NCBI RefSeq assembly: GCF_900104575.1
Contig: NZ_LT629731.1
Span: 508,189 to 572,188, forward strand
Source of the DNA: Bacillus tuaregi
Lineage (GTDB): Bacteria; Bacillota; Bacilli; Bacillales; Cytobacillaceae
DNA: 64,000 nt
Reading direction: 5' to 3'
Positions 16,756-25,039 of the stretch are shown one piece after another (position 1 is the first letter of the stretch; each line of letters opens with the position of its first letter). The notes beneath the pieces are model-generated. The model saw nothing but the letters and a program-made list of their open reading frames with translations. It had not been told where the DNA came from and made no database searches. Made by a program: the position numbers and the translations under genes.

Positions 16756-18045
16756 CTATTTAAAGCTATCATTCAACGCGCGTGACAGCATAATTGAGAA
16801 TTCGGCTCTTGTGATATAATCATTCGGCTTGAAGGAGCCGTCGTTGTAGCCGATGGTGATGCCATTTTCAGCAAGGGTGCTGATATAGGCGGCAGCCCAG
16901 TAGTCGCTGCTGACATCGTTAAAGCTCCTAGCTCCCGTACCCTTCAATTCGAAGGCTTGGACTAAAACCTTAGCCATTTCCGCACGTGTTAAAGGATTCC
17001 CCGGATTAAATAATTGATTGTTACCAGCAAAAACGCCTGCCTCTGTCATTTTGGCGATCACATCATAGCCAAAGGTGTGATCATTGACATCGGTGTAGTT
17101 TGGATTTGGAGCCGAATCATCGCTATAGACAATGGCTCGGTTCAGCATGATTGCACTTTGAACACGAGTAATCAAGTCATTCGGTCCAAAGTTGCCGTTC
17201 ACATAGCCAGCAATAATTCCTTTTTCAACTAAATATTCAATCTCTTCCTTTGCCACCTCTGGAATGTCATCGTTAAAGCTGGCTTGCTTTTTCACATTGA
17301 TGGCCTTCCAAAAGTCATTGGCAATCGCTAAATATCCAGCTTGGTTTGGATGAATATCCTGAATATTTGGCAGGTACCCAAGAGCATTTTTTGCAATAGA
17401 ATCGGCGGTAGGCACAAAGGTTGCTCCAAACGGCTTACTCACATTGGCAATGACTTGATTTAATGCATCCAATAATGGTACAAACTGCTCCTTATAAGGA
17501 CTAGGCAGAATCGGAAATGGATTATAATAGCCCATCACGTAAATTTCCGCAGTTGGGTTCAGTGCTTTTATTTTGGCAAAAATGGATGTAAGGTTTTGCC
17601 CGACTGTAGTGATACCAGCAGTAAGCTCCTCCTGATCATAGGTAACCTTGAGCTCCTCGCGGTCAATCTCGATTAGCTGCAAAAGATCATTGGCCCCGGC
17701 ATCAATCGTAATGATTTCGGCATTTTTAATTTCGTCTTGAATGGAAACTCCGTTCTTGACGATGTTGCTCTCAATATCGTTCAAAATCTGAGTGGTTGTA
17801 TAGCCGGAAACAGCAAACTGCTTAGTAAAGCTGGATAGCACCCCAATTTTACTCAGCTGGCTGCCAAGATAATCGGTGTAGCCTTTTCCGATTGTTTTAT
17901 CATAAGACTGTCCGGCTGCAAGCGAATCCCCTAGTGCTAAATAATCGACTTTTGTGTCAGCACCCTCCGCTGAAGCAACAGGAGCGATGAGCAACGACAA
18001 GGCTATGGCAAGTGACAAGCTAAGGTTGGTACGTTTTCTCCGCAA
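16756..18045 (-). CDS. SLH-anchored GDSL/SGNH-family hydrolase
   Basis: A 429-residue exported esterase/lipase-type enzyme. The signal peptide ends near residue 26 (VASAEG). The SGNH domain covers about 32-250. Its catalytic Ser41 lies in LALGDSLAAG, the block III Asn in DAGANDLL, and the Asp-His pair in DIHPNQAGY. Three SLH domains follow to the end (VEKGIIAGYVNG, LTRAEM, ITRAEF). Family members remove acyl groups from lipids, sugars or wall polymers; the substrate is unknown. The start is TTG, preceded by GGGGG. Confidence 0.92.
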   Translation of the reverse strand: MRRKRTNLSLSLAIALSLLIAPVASAEGADTKVDYLALGDSLAAGQSYDKTIGKGYTDYLGSQLSKIGVLSSFTKQFAVSGYTTTQILNDIESNIVKNGVSIQDEIKNAEIITIDAGANDLLQLIEIDREELKVTYDQEELTAGITTVGQNLTSIFAKIKALNPTAEIYVMGYYNPFPILPSPYKEQFVPLLDALNQVIANVSKPFGATFVPTADSIAKNALGYLPNIQDIHPNQAGYLAIANDFWKAINVKKQASFNDDIPEVAKEEIEYLVEKGIIAGYVNGNFGPNDLITRVQSAIMLNRAIVYSDDSAPNPNYTDVNDHTFGYDVIAKMTEAGVFAGNNQLFNPGNPLTRAEMAKVLVQAFELKGTGARSFNDVSSDYWAAAYISTLAENGITIGYNDGSFKPNDYITRAEFSIMLSRALNDSFK

Positions 18046-18290
18046 TTCAATTCCCCCATTTTTTCTATAAATAACGTTGTTATATTCGCTATGTAAAAAG
18101 CAAACTCCTTCTCAACCTAATAAAATTTAAATAGTATAGAAAATTCATCGGGGTTTGCTAGAATGACTGATAGGATAATTTGCCTAGTGTTAGCAAAAGA
18201 CGAATAAGCAAATTTGAATATTGAATGGTAGCTGTTTTATTATGAGTAAGCATGATTTAGTGTCCTAAGTGATATAGATTTCGCTTTAGT

Positions 18291-18348
18291 GCATTAAACC
18301 ACTGGGGGACAGACCCCCAGCGCTTTAAAGCGCTGATGGGTCTGTCCT
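18291..18348. repeat. REP palindrome locus 5, terminator-like
   Basis: GGGGGACAGACCCCC followed by GCGCTTTAAAGCGC and GGGTCTGTCC, then TCTTTTTTT. The outer arms GGACAGACCC / GGGTCTGTCC plus the T run form a good plus-strand terminator shape, although no plus-strand gene precedes it. Confidence 0.8.
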
Positions 18349-18379
18349 CTTTTTTTATGTGTAGGTGTGTAGGCCGATA

Positions 18380-18414
18380 CTAAAAAGTCCCACACTTTGT
18401 ATGCGGGACTTTTC
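18380..18414 (-). terminator. Terminator of the SLH-amidase gene
   Basis: AAAAGTCCC / GGGACTTTT hairpin four bases after the minus-strand stop; the T run reads correctly on the minus strand. Confidence 0.8.
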
Positions 18415-18417
18415 ACA

Positions 18418-19878
18418 TTATTTACTATAGTAGCTTTTGATTCCTCTGAAAATTGCTTCAGCGAATAGCTCTTGGTACTCTGGTGAGGTGAGCTTTGCTA
18501 GGTCACCACTGTTTGAGATAAAGGCAAGCTCGACGAGGACACTTGGGATATGTTGCTCGCGAATCACGAGGAAGCTGTTATCCTTTGCGCCGCGGTCCTT
18601 TGTCCCGATTAGGGCGATGAGCTGCTTTTGAATTTCAATGGCCAGCTCTCTGCTTTCTGCACCGTTTTCGTTTTTGGAGGTATCATAGTAAGTTTCGGTT
18701 CCTGAAGCACTTGGTGTTGCCGCATTGGTATGGATGCTGACAAACATCTCAGAATGGTTGTTGATGGATGTTTGGACGCGACCATCTAGTGTTGGATAGG
18801 TGTCAGACGATCTCGTCATCACCGTTTTTGCTCCGGCACTTTTCAGCTTTTGTTCCACAAGCTTTGCTACGGCCAGCGCAATATCCTTTTCATAGATATC
18901 ACCATTCACAGCGCCAACATCCTTGCCGCCATGTCCGGCATCAATCGTAATAATCCTATTTTGCAGGACACTGCCTGATGTATTTTTCAACTTTAAGTAC
19001 GTTTTATGGACATACCCCGTTTTATTATTGTAAGTAACTTTTGCCCAAAAGCCATCGATGCTGTGAACGGTTACGACCGCGTTTTGCGGGATAGCCGTCA
19101 CGAGACCATAGCTGCTGCCTGGACCTGAACGCATATTTAAGACATCGGCTGTTACTTCACCGGTTAATCCTGTTGCTGGAGGAGGTGTAGGGGTAGGCTC
19201 TGGATCTGGTTCCGGCTTAGGTGCTGGAGTTGGATCCTGTGCCGTTACTTTAAACCTATCATCCAATGCACGGCTGATAAAAGCAGATAATTCGGCTCTT
19301 GTTACATTTTTCCCTGGTTCAAATACATTTCCATTTCCATTTGAAATCCGCTCGTTATAAAGGGTTTGAATATACGAAGCAAACTGATAGGTGGAAGGAA
19401 CATCTGTGAAGACTGTTTTTGAACTTTGTGATTTTTCCAGGTCAAATGCATTTACAATGATTTTACTCATTTGACCGCGTGTCAAATTGACGTTCGGCCT
19501 GTATGTATTATCGTCATACCCGCTGATAATTTCAAGCTGGGCAGCTCGTTCAATATAGCCTGAGAATTGATTTCCTTTGATATCGGAAAAAGAAGGCTTT
19601 GAAGGGGTAGATTCCTTTTCCTTTATTGCATTAATAATCATTTTTGCGGCCTGGCCACGTGTGACAGGGTCCGTAGGTTTAAACTGATTCCCCTCATACC
19701 CGCTAATGATTTGATTTCCATACAAGTACTCGATTTCTTCCTTCGCCCAATAGTTATCGGCTACATCAACAAATATACTTTTGGCATGAACGTTTTGGCC
19801 CTGCTGAAAGCCATATAGACCAAGCATCGTTAAAAAAAACATACTGATGCTTACCATTATTTTGCCGTACTTCGACAT
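18418..19878 (-). CDS. N-acetylmuramoyl-L-alanine amidase (amidase_3) with SLH and SH3b domains
   Basis: 486 residues. An N-terminal signal segment ends near NVHAKS (about 33). Three SLH domains fill about 35-212 (VTRGQ, LTRGQ, VTRAEL). A Pro-rich linker (PAPKPEPDPEP) leads to a bacterial SH3 domain (about 240-300, VLNMRSGPGSSY). The amidase_3 domain covers about 308-486. Zinc ligands are visible in DAGHGGKD, the Glu of YEKDIAL and SIHTNA, and the catalytic Glu in VELAFISN. It cleaves the MurNAc-L-Ala bond of peptidoglycan. The related enzyme at 44754 has the same catalytic domain but CW repeats in place of SLH. The start follows GAGAGGAG. Confidence 0.94.
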   Translation of the reverse strand: MSKYGKIMVSISMFFLTMLGLYGFQQGQNVHAKSIFVDVADNYWAKEEIEYLYGNQIISGYEGNQFKPTDPVTRGQAAKMIINAIKEKESTPSKPSFSDIKGNQFSGYIERAAQLEIISGYDDNTYRPNVNLTRGQMSKIIVNAFDLEKSQSSKTVFTDVPSTYQFASYIQTLYNERISNGNGNVFEPGKNVTRAELSAFISRALDDRFKVTAQDPTPAPKPEPDPEPTPTPPPATGLTGEVTADVLNMRSGPGSSYGLVTAIPQNAVVTVHSIDGFWAKVTYNNKTGYVHKTYLKLKNTSGSVLQNRIITIDAGHGGKDVGAVNGDIYEKDIALAVAKLVEQKLKSAGAKTVMTRSSDTYPTLDGRVQTSINNHSEMFVSIHTNAATPSASGTETYYDTSKNENGAESRELAIEIQKQLIALIGTKDRGAKDNSFLVIREQHIPSVLVELAFISNSGDLAKLTSPEYQELFAEAIFRGIKSYYSK

Positions 19879-20196
19879 TTTTCTGCTCCTCTCCTCAAAT
19901 TTCTTCTATCAGTTTACCAAAAGTTAAGCACTGATACTAGTATCTTCGGTATCAATCTATGAGTCACCGTTTTATTACTATAGGATGTGTGGTTATGAGA
20001 TTAGACGGGTGAGAATTTTGTAGAAAAGGATAGAATCGGTGGTGTTTTTTTGAAAAAAAAGCCTTGTAGTACCTTGTAAAGCATTTTTTATATGAAAAAA
20101 TATTTGCTTGATATTTTAGTAGATGCTCAATAACTTACAGCAATAGTGTATAATTAGCTAAAGTTAGTATGTAAATTAAATGGAAGGGGGATCGGC
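19879..20196. other. Divergent promoter region, amidase and subtilase genes
   Basis: AT-rich. TATAAT at 20149-20154 is a possible -10 for the plus-strand subtilase gene, without a strong -35. TGATAC / GTATCA arms near 19930 form a small inverted repeat of unknown meaning. No gene is seen. Confidence 0.35.
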
Positions 20197-21870
20197 GTGT
20201 TTAAAAAAAGATATGTTATTAGTTTCCTATTCTTGTTTCTAGTGCTCATTCCTTTTAATGTAAGTAGTGAGCAGCTAACTGAACGAGTCATTATCATATT
20301 TAATCATGAGATAGATTATAGCTTATTAGAAAATAAAGAGATAGAGGTACATCATCTTTTTGAGGAAATGGATGCAGCTTCGGTCACGATTCCGGCTGAA
20401 TGGAAGGATAGTCTTCTTGAACGTGCCAATATTCAGTTAATTGAACCGGACCCCGAGGTGAAAACGACGGCCCAAATCATGAGCTGGGGCTATCATTCAC
20501 TTGGTTTGGAGCAATTTAAGCAAACTGGTTTTACAGGAAAAGGGGTAAAAATCGGGATCTTAGATACCGGTGCTCGAATCGATCATCCAGATCTTCGAAT
20601 TGCCGGTGGGGCTGTGTTTGTCCAAGGCGCCTCCTCCTATCAGGATGATAATGGTCATGGTTCCCATGTTGCCGGTATTATTGCCGCACAGGATAATGCG
20701 ATTGGTGCGATTGGGGTTGCGCCGGATGCCGAAATTTATGCGGTGAAGGTTTTGGATAAAAAAGGAGAGGGCAATCAATCCGATGTCGTGAAAGGGATTG
20801 AATGGGCGATGGCTCAGGGGCTCGATATTATTAATCTGAGTATTACCTCGCAAAATGGCTCGTATCTGCTAGAAGAGGCATTGAAAAGGGCTGAAAGTCA
20901 AGGGATTATCGCAGTGGCCGCTTCAGGGAATTATCCTACAGCGCTCTATCGTAATTTAAATGTATTGTATCCTGCCCGTTATCCTACCGTGCTGGGAGTC
21001 GGGTCTGTAACATGGGAGCAAAACCATTTTGCTCGCTCATTATTTTCTTATTTTGGACAGGATTTGGATTTTGTTGCTCCTGGAGAAGAGATTTACAGTA
21101 CCTATAATGGTACTGGACAAACTGAATACGGAGAGTTAACGGGTACTTCGATGGCGTCACCGTTTGTTGCCGGTATGGCCGCTTTGTATATGGAGGCCTA
21201 TCCGAATTTAAATTCGAAGCAGATTAAGATTCATATGGAAAAATCAGCTGAAGATTTAGGTGCGCAGGGAAAGGATATGGAGTACGGCTATGGTTTGGTT
21301 CAGCCGCCCTTTAGCAAGGATGTCGTGAATGTATTCCCGGATGTGGCGGATGACAGTTGGTATACAAAAGAGGTAAGTGATTTGTTTATGAAGGGGATTA
21401 TCAGCGGGAATAAGGATGGGAATTTCAATCCTTATAGTCCGATTACCCGCGCTGAAGCGGTGACGATGATTGGCAGAGCGTTGAACTACTCTGGTATTCA
21501 GGCGCCTACCAAGTTTTCGGATGTACCTTCCGGGCACTTTGCTTCAGGCTATATCAATAGCACGACGGAAGCGGGAGTGATTACTGGATTTTTAGATGGG
21601 TCATTTAGACCGAATCTTCACATTATTAGAGGAGATGTCGCCGTCATTCTCCAGCGGGCCTTCGGGCTACCGGATGCGACATCCAGTCACTTCTCAGATG
21701 TCGCCGATCAAAAGCATTATTTTAACGCAATCAACAGCCTAGCTGAACAACAAATTACACAAGGATACGAAGACGGCAGCTTCAAACCAGACCTCAACAT
21801 CACCAGAGCCCAATTCAGCGTCTTCCTATCCAAAGCCATAACCAAAGGGACTGCCACCTCACCGCACTAA
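20197..21870 (+). CDS. SLH-anchored subtilisin-like serine protease (S8)
   Basis: 557 residues, GTG start behind GGAAGGGGG. The signal peptide ends near residue 25. An inhibitor-like prodomain precedes the S8 catalytic domain (about 100-375). The triad is Asp123 (ILDTG), His154 (NGHGSHVAG) and Ser318 (GTSMASPFVAG), with the oxyanion Asn in AASGN. Three SLH domains fill about 385-550 (ITRAEAV, IIRGDV, ITRAQF). It probably matures or degrades surface proteins. The last codons and the TAA stop lie inside the REP palindrome that follows, so the repeat seems to have set the C-terminus (TSPH). Confidence 0.94.
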   Translation: MFKKRYVISFLFLFLVLIPFNVSSEQLTERVIIIFNHEIDYSLLENKEIEVHHLFEEMDAASVTIPAEWKDSLLERANIQLIEPDPEVKTTAQIMSWGYHSLGLEQFKQTGFTGKGVKIGILDTGARIDHPDLRIAGGAVFVQGASSYQDDNGHGSHVAGIIAAQDNAIGAIGVAPDAEIYAVKVLDKKGEGNQSDVVKGIEWAMAQGLDIINLSITSQNGSYLLEEALKRAESQGIIAVAASGNYPTALYRNLNVLYPARYPTVLGVGSVTWEQNHFARSLFSYFGQDLDFVAPGEEIYSTYNGTGQTEYGELTGTSMASPFVAGMAALYMEAYPNLNSKQIKIHMEKSAEDLGAQGKDMEYGYGLVQPPFSKDVVNVFPDVADDSWYTKEVSDLFMKGIISGNKDGNFNPYSPITRAEAVTMIGRALNYSGIQAPTKFSDVPSGHFASGYINSTTEAGVITGFLDGSFRPNLHIIRGDVAVILQRAFGLPDATSSHFSDVADQKHYFNAINSLAEQQITQGYEDGSFKPDLNITRAQFSVFLSKAITKGTATSPH

Positions 21871-21950
21871 CGCGATGGGGGACAGTCCCCCATTGCGTTA
21901 GTGCGGTAAAGGGTTGGGGGACTGTCCCCCAACCCTTTAAAGCGTCAAAG
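21861..21950. repeat. REP palindrome pair 6
   Basis: First unit: ACCGCACTAACGCGAT, GGGGGAC-A-GTCCCCC and a mirror arm with one mismatch. Second unit: TAAAGGGTT, GGGGGAC-T-GTCCCCC, AACCCTTTA. The first overlaps the subtilase stop codon. Confidence 0.9.
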
Positions 21951-22059
21951 TGATAGTTGTTGTAGAATAATTTTTTGTGCTTTGTAAAGGAAAACCACTG
22001 TTCATGTCGAATTATGATTGATGGAATCATCTTTTTCACATAACGGAGGTGCATTTATA

Positions 22060-22626
22060 GTGTCAAGAAAACCGAGAATATACTATCCGAGTGCAATCTA
22101 TCATATTACGGACCGTGGGAATCGTTGTGCCGCACTGTTTTATGATGACTGGGATAGGAGAAAGTATCTAAAAGTAGTTAAGGAAGCTCAAACCTTATAT
22201 CCGTTTCATCTCCACTCTTATTGTCTAATGACAAACCACATTCATCTTCAATTGGAAACCATCAATCATCATCCGCAAAAAATCATGAGTATGATAAACA
22301 CCCATTACGCTATTTATTTTAATAAACGCTATGAATTGATCGGGCATGTATTCCAAGGACGCTATAAAGCGAATCTAATTGATTCACTTCAATATTTCTT
22401 AGAAGCGAGTAAGTATATCCATCTGAACCCGCTCGAGGCGGAAATGGTTCTCTCTCCGGAAAGCTATCCCTGGAGCAGCTACAAAGCGTATCTCTCACCT
22501 CAACATCCTGACCCACTTGTTACAACTAATAAAATTCTATCTTATTTTCCAGAACCCCAAATTGAAAACTATCGGTCTTTTGTGGAGGAAAAAACGCTGA
22601 TTAAAGGTGAGGGCTTAAGAGTTTAA
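22060..22626 (+). mobile_element. REP-associated tyrosine transposase (RAYT, Y1_Tnp family)
   Basis: A 188-residue protein of the Y1/HUH single-strand transposase superfamily. The HUH motif is seen as TNHIHLQLE, and the catalytic-Tyr region as ASKYIHLNPLEAE; the typical N-terminus (YYPSAIYHITDRGN) and PWSSYKAY are also present. RAYTs cut single-stranded REP hairpins and are thought to spread them. I begin it at GTG 22060, nine bases after ACGGAGGT; the frame is open back to 22018. REP palindromes lie on both sides (21861-21950 and 22627-22731), making it a REPtron-like unit. The gene appears intact. Confidence 0.92.
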
Positions 22627-22731
22627 TGCATTAAAGCGCTGGGGGACTAAAGCGCTGGGGGACAGGCCCCCAGCGCATTACCGTATTAACGTGTTGGGGG
22701 ACTGTCCCCCAGTGGTTTACTGTGTTAAAGT
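22627..22731. repeat. REP cluster 7 with a duplicated half-unit
   Basis: The block TAAAGCGCTGGGGGAC occurs twice in a row, and only the second is completed to GGGGGACAGGCCCCC. A second full unit, GGGGGACTGTCCCCC with GTGTT / AGTGG flanks, follows. It starts right after the RAYT stop codon. Confidence 0.85.
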
Positions 22732-22811
22732 GACATGATTAATACGCCTATTTTCTGTCAGGGTTACCAGTTTTTCCACCAGGCTGTTCTGTCAAGGGAT
22801 AGTTATTTTTA

Positions 22812-22820
22812 TGTTAGAAT
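22812..22820 (+). promoter_or_regulatory. Possible extended -10 promoter element
   Basis: TGTTAGAAT followed by AATAGTAG, 50 bases before the SLH-glucosaminidase gene. A similar TGGTAGAATAGTAG lies before the next SLH-glucosaminidase gene (24989). Confidence 0.35.
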
Positions 22821-22869
22821 AATAGTAGAACTTTGAGAGGTTCATAGGTTTATAGAGTAGGAGGTAGTT

Positions 22870-24822
22870 ATGAGAAAGAAATTTATCGGTGGATTACTTG
22901 GTTTTCTGGTGGTAGCTGGTAGTTTGTTCAGTTTCCAACAACCGTCGACAGCATATGCCGCAGATGATATCACTGGCATTACATTGGAGAAGGAAATGCG
23001 CGCGATGGCGGAGCGGGGGGTAATGAAGGGCTACGATGATGGATCCTATCAGCCGTTCACCCATGTAAGCAGAGGGCAGTTTGCTACCCTCATATCTCGT
23101 GCGCTCGACTTACCGGAAGGTCCAGCAAAATTCCCGGATGTGCCGAACCATTCACAGCTGGCCTCTGGCATTAACAGGGCCAGTGCAGCTGGTATTGTCA
23201 ATGGATATACGAACGGAAATTTCGGTATGAGTGATGAAATCACACGTGACCAAATGGCGAAAATGATTGATAATGCGCTGGTCTATTTAAAGGTGGAGAG
23301 AAAAGCTGCTCCATTAAGCTTTAAAGATGCATCATCCATCGGAGACACCTTCAAGGAGGCCGTGGCACACGCCGTATATGATGAGATTGTCAAAGGGAAG
23401 CCCGTTGGCACAGATGTTTATTTTGAGCCGAAAAAAACAGCAACCCGTGCCGAAGCGGCTGCCTTTATTTATCGGATGCTACGGACCGCATCCCCTGAAT
23501 ATAACATCGCAACCATCGACAGCAATCAAAATCTAATCCCAGGTCAGACTGTTTACTCAAGCCTTGCCGAGGCAAATAACGCAATATCAAGCCCAGAACA
23601 GGTGATTACAAGGAATGATAAGGTTGTAAAAATGACGGCTGGACTCGTCTATTCGAAGCCACCATTTGGAAGTCAGCTGACTAACATTTATAAGGACCAA
23701 AATTTTACCAGTAGCATGACCTACGTGAATGCCAACCAGGAAATGGAGTACCTGGAATCAACAGATGATTATGTCAAAATAAGCATCGCTGGAACTATTG
23801 CTTATGTGAAGCATCGCGAAGTGAGCTTAATCCCAACACAGCAGGTCAAAGGGAAAAGCTATTACGAGGTTGATCAAGCCGGGAATTTACTTCACCGGAT
23901 TTATAATCCGGCAGACAATACGTATGAGTCAGCTTATATTAGTGGAAAAGCTCCAACCTTTTTAACAGCCGGAGCTCGTTATTATAGCCAGGATGGCGGT
24001 GTGTTTACCGATGCAAATGGGCAAGAGGTTGGGACAGCCTATCCTTATTTCAACTACCTGCCGGCCCGCACCGTAACAAACTACACTGGTGAAGAGTTCA
24101 ATCAATATATCCAATCTCGATTGGCAGAGGTAGAGGCACTATATAATTCTGATCCCAAAACATATAAGGACTTTAAGGATGCGACTAAGATTAGTAAAAT
24201 CATAGGCTTAGGTTCTTATATAAAAGAAGCGGAATCTAAATATAAAATTAATGGTTTAGTCATTCTATCCATGGCGATGCATGAAAGTAAGTATGGGATG
24301 AGTTTTTATGCGCAGGACCGGAACAATTTGTTTGGCTTAAATGCAGTAGACAATAATCCAGATGAAGCCGATGCGTTTGACTCAGTAGAGGCTTCTATTG
24401 ATGCGTTAGCGACGGAATTTTTAAATAAAAACTATATTAATCCGTTGGGAAGATACGCAAATGGAGCAGTACTTGGCAATAAATCACGTGGATTTAATGT
24501 CATGTATGCATCAGACCCTTATTGGGGCCAAAAAATAGCCGGCCATATGTACCGCGTCGATCAATACCTTGGCGGAAAGGATTTCGCTCAATACCAAATT
24601 GGAGAAACAAAAAGCAACAACCTAAATGTCCGCAGTACGCCGGTTGTGGAGGAATCGAATCTGCAATTCAGCTATAAAGCCTATGGAATGCCAGTAGCCA
24701 TCCTCGACACCATGACTCAACCAGACGGTTCTATCTGGCACAAGGTCCTATCCGACCACATGGATTACAATGAAGCCTTCATTTACTCCGTACATGTCCA
24801 AGACATGCCAATCGCTAAATAA
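22870..24822 (+). CDS. SLH-anchored endo-beta-N-acetylglucosaminidase (GH73-type)
   Basis: A 650-residue exported wall hydrolase. The signal peptide ends near YAADD (about 32). Three SLH domains fill about 35-215 (VSRGQ, ITRDQ, ATRAEA). A middle region of about 220-430 includes an SH3-like segment (MEYLESTDDYVKISIAGT). The glucosaminidase domain follows, with the likely catalytic Glu472 in MAMHESKYG and the conserved NNLFGLNA. The last 60 residues form another SH3-type domain (NLNVRSTPV). GH73 enzymes cut the GlcNAc-MurNAc backbone. The SLH part closely matches that of the next gene (25040), including DDITGITLE at the mature N-terminus, while the catalytic parts differ. Confidence 0.92.
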   Translation: MRKKFIGGLLGFLVVAGSLFSFQQPSTAYAADDITGITLEKEMRAMAERGVMKGYDDGSYQPFTHVSRGQFATLISRALDLPEGPAKFPDVPNHSQLASGINRASAAGIVNGYTNGNFGMSDEITRDQMAKMIDNALVYLKVERKAAPLSFKDASSIGDTFKEAVAHAVYDEIVKGKPVGTDVYFEPKKTATRAEAAAFIYRMLRTASPEYNIATIDSNQNLIPGQTVYSSLAEANNAISSPEQVITRNDKVVKMTAGLVYSKPPFGSQLTNIYKDQNFTSSMTYVNANQEMEYLESTDDYVKISIAGTIAYVKHREVSLIPTQQVKGKSYYEVDQAGNLLHRIYNPADNTYESAYISGKAPTFLTAGARYYSQDGGVFTDANGQEVGTAYPYFNYLPARTVTNYTGEEFNQYIQSRLAEVEALYNSDPKTYKDFKDATKISKIIGLGSYIKEAESKYKINGLVILSMAMHESKYGMSFYAQDRNNLFGLNAVDNNPDEADAFDSVEASIDALATEFLNKNYINPLGRYANGAVLGNKSRGFNVMYASDPYWGQKIAGHMYRVDQYLGGKDFAQYQIGETKSNNLNVRSTPVVEESNLQFSYKAYGMPVAILDTMTQPDGSIWHKVLSDHMDYNEAFIYSVHVQDMPIAK

Positions 24823-24835
24823 AATAAAATAAACC

Positions 24836-24912
24836 TTGGGGACTGTTCTTCACCGCTGTAAAGCGCTGGGGGACAGTCCCCCACTTGTTTAAAGGGCTAA
24901 AGCATTGGGGCG
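24836..24912. repeat. REP locus 8
   Basis: A degenerate half (GGGGACTGTTCTTCACC), then GTAAAGCGCTGGGGGACAG with TCCCCC, and a third partial AAAGCATTGGGG. Confidence 0.8.
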
Positions 24913-24988
24913 GCTTTGATCTTTTGGATTCTATCCAAAATATATTAGTATTTTTAGACGAAAATCGACAAAATGGTGGGGTTTCTTA

Positions 24989-24997
24989 TGGTAGAAT
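24989..24997 (+). promoter_or_regulatory. Possible extended -10 promoter element
   Basis: TGGTAGAAT, 42 bases before the chosen start at 25040; same layout as at 22812. Confidence 0.35.
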
Positions 24998-25039
24998 AGT
25001 AGTGATATTTTGCTATTGTTTGTAAAAGTTGGGAGGACC

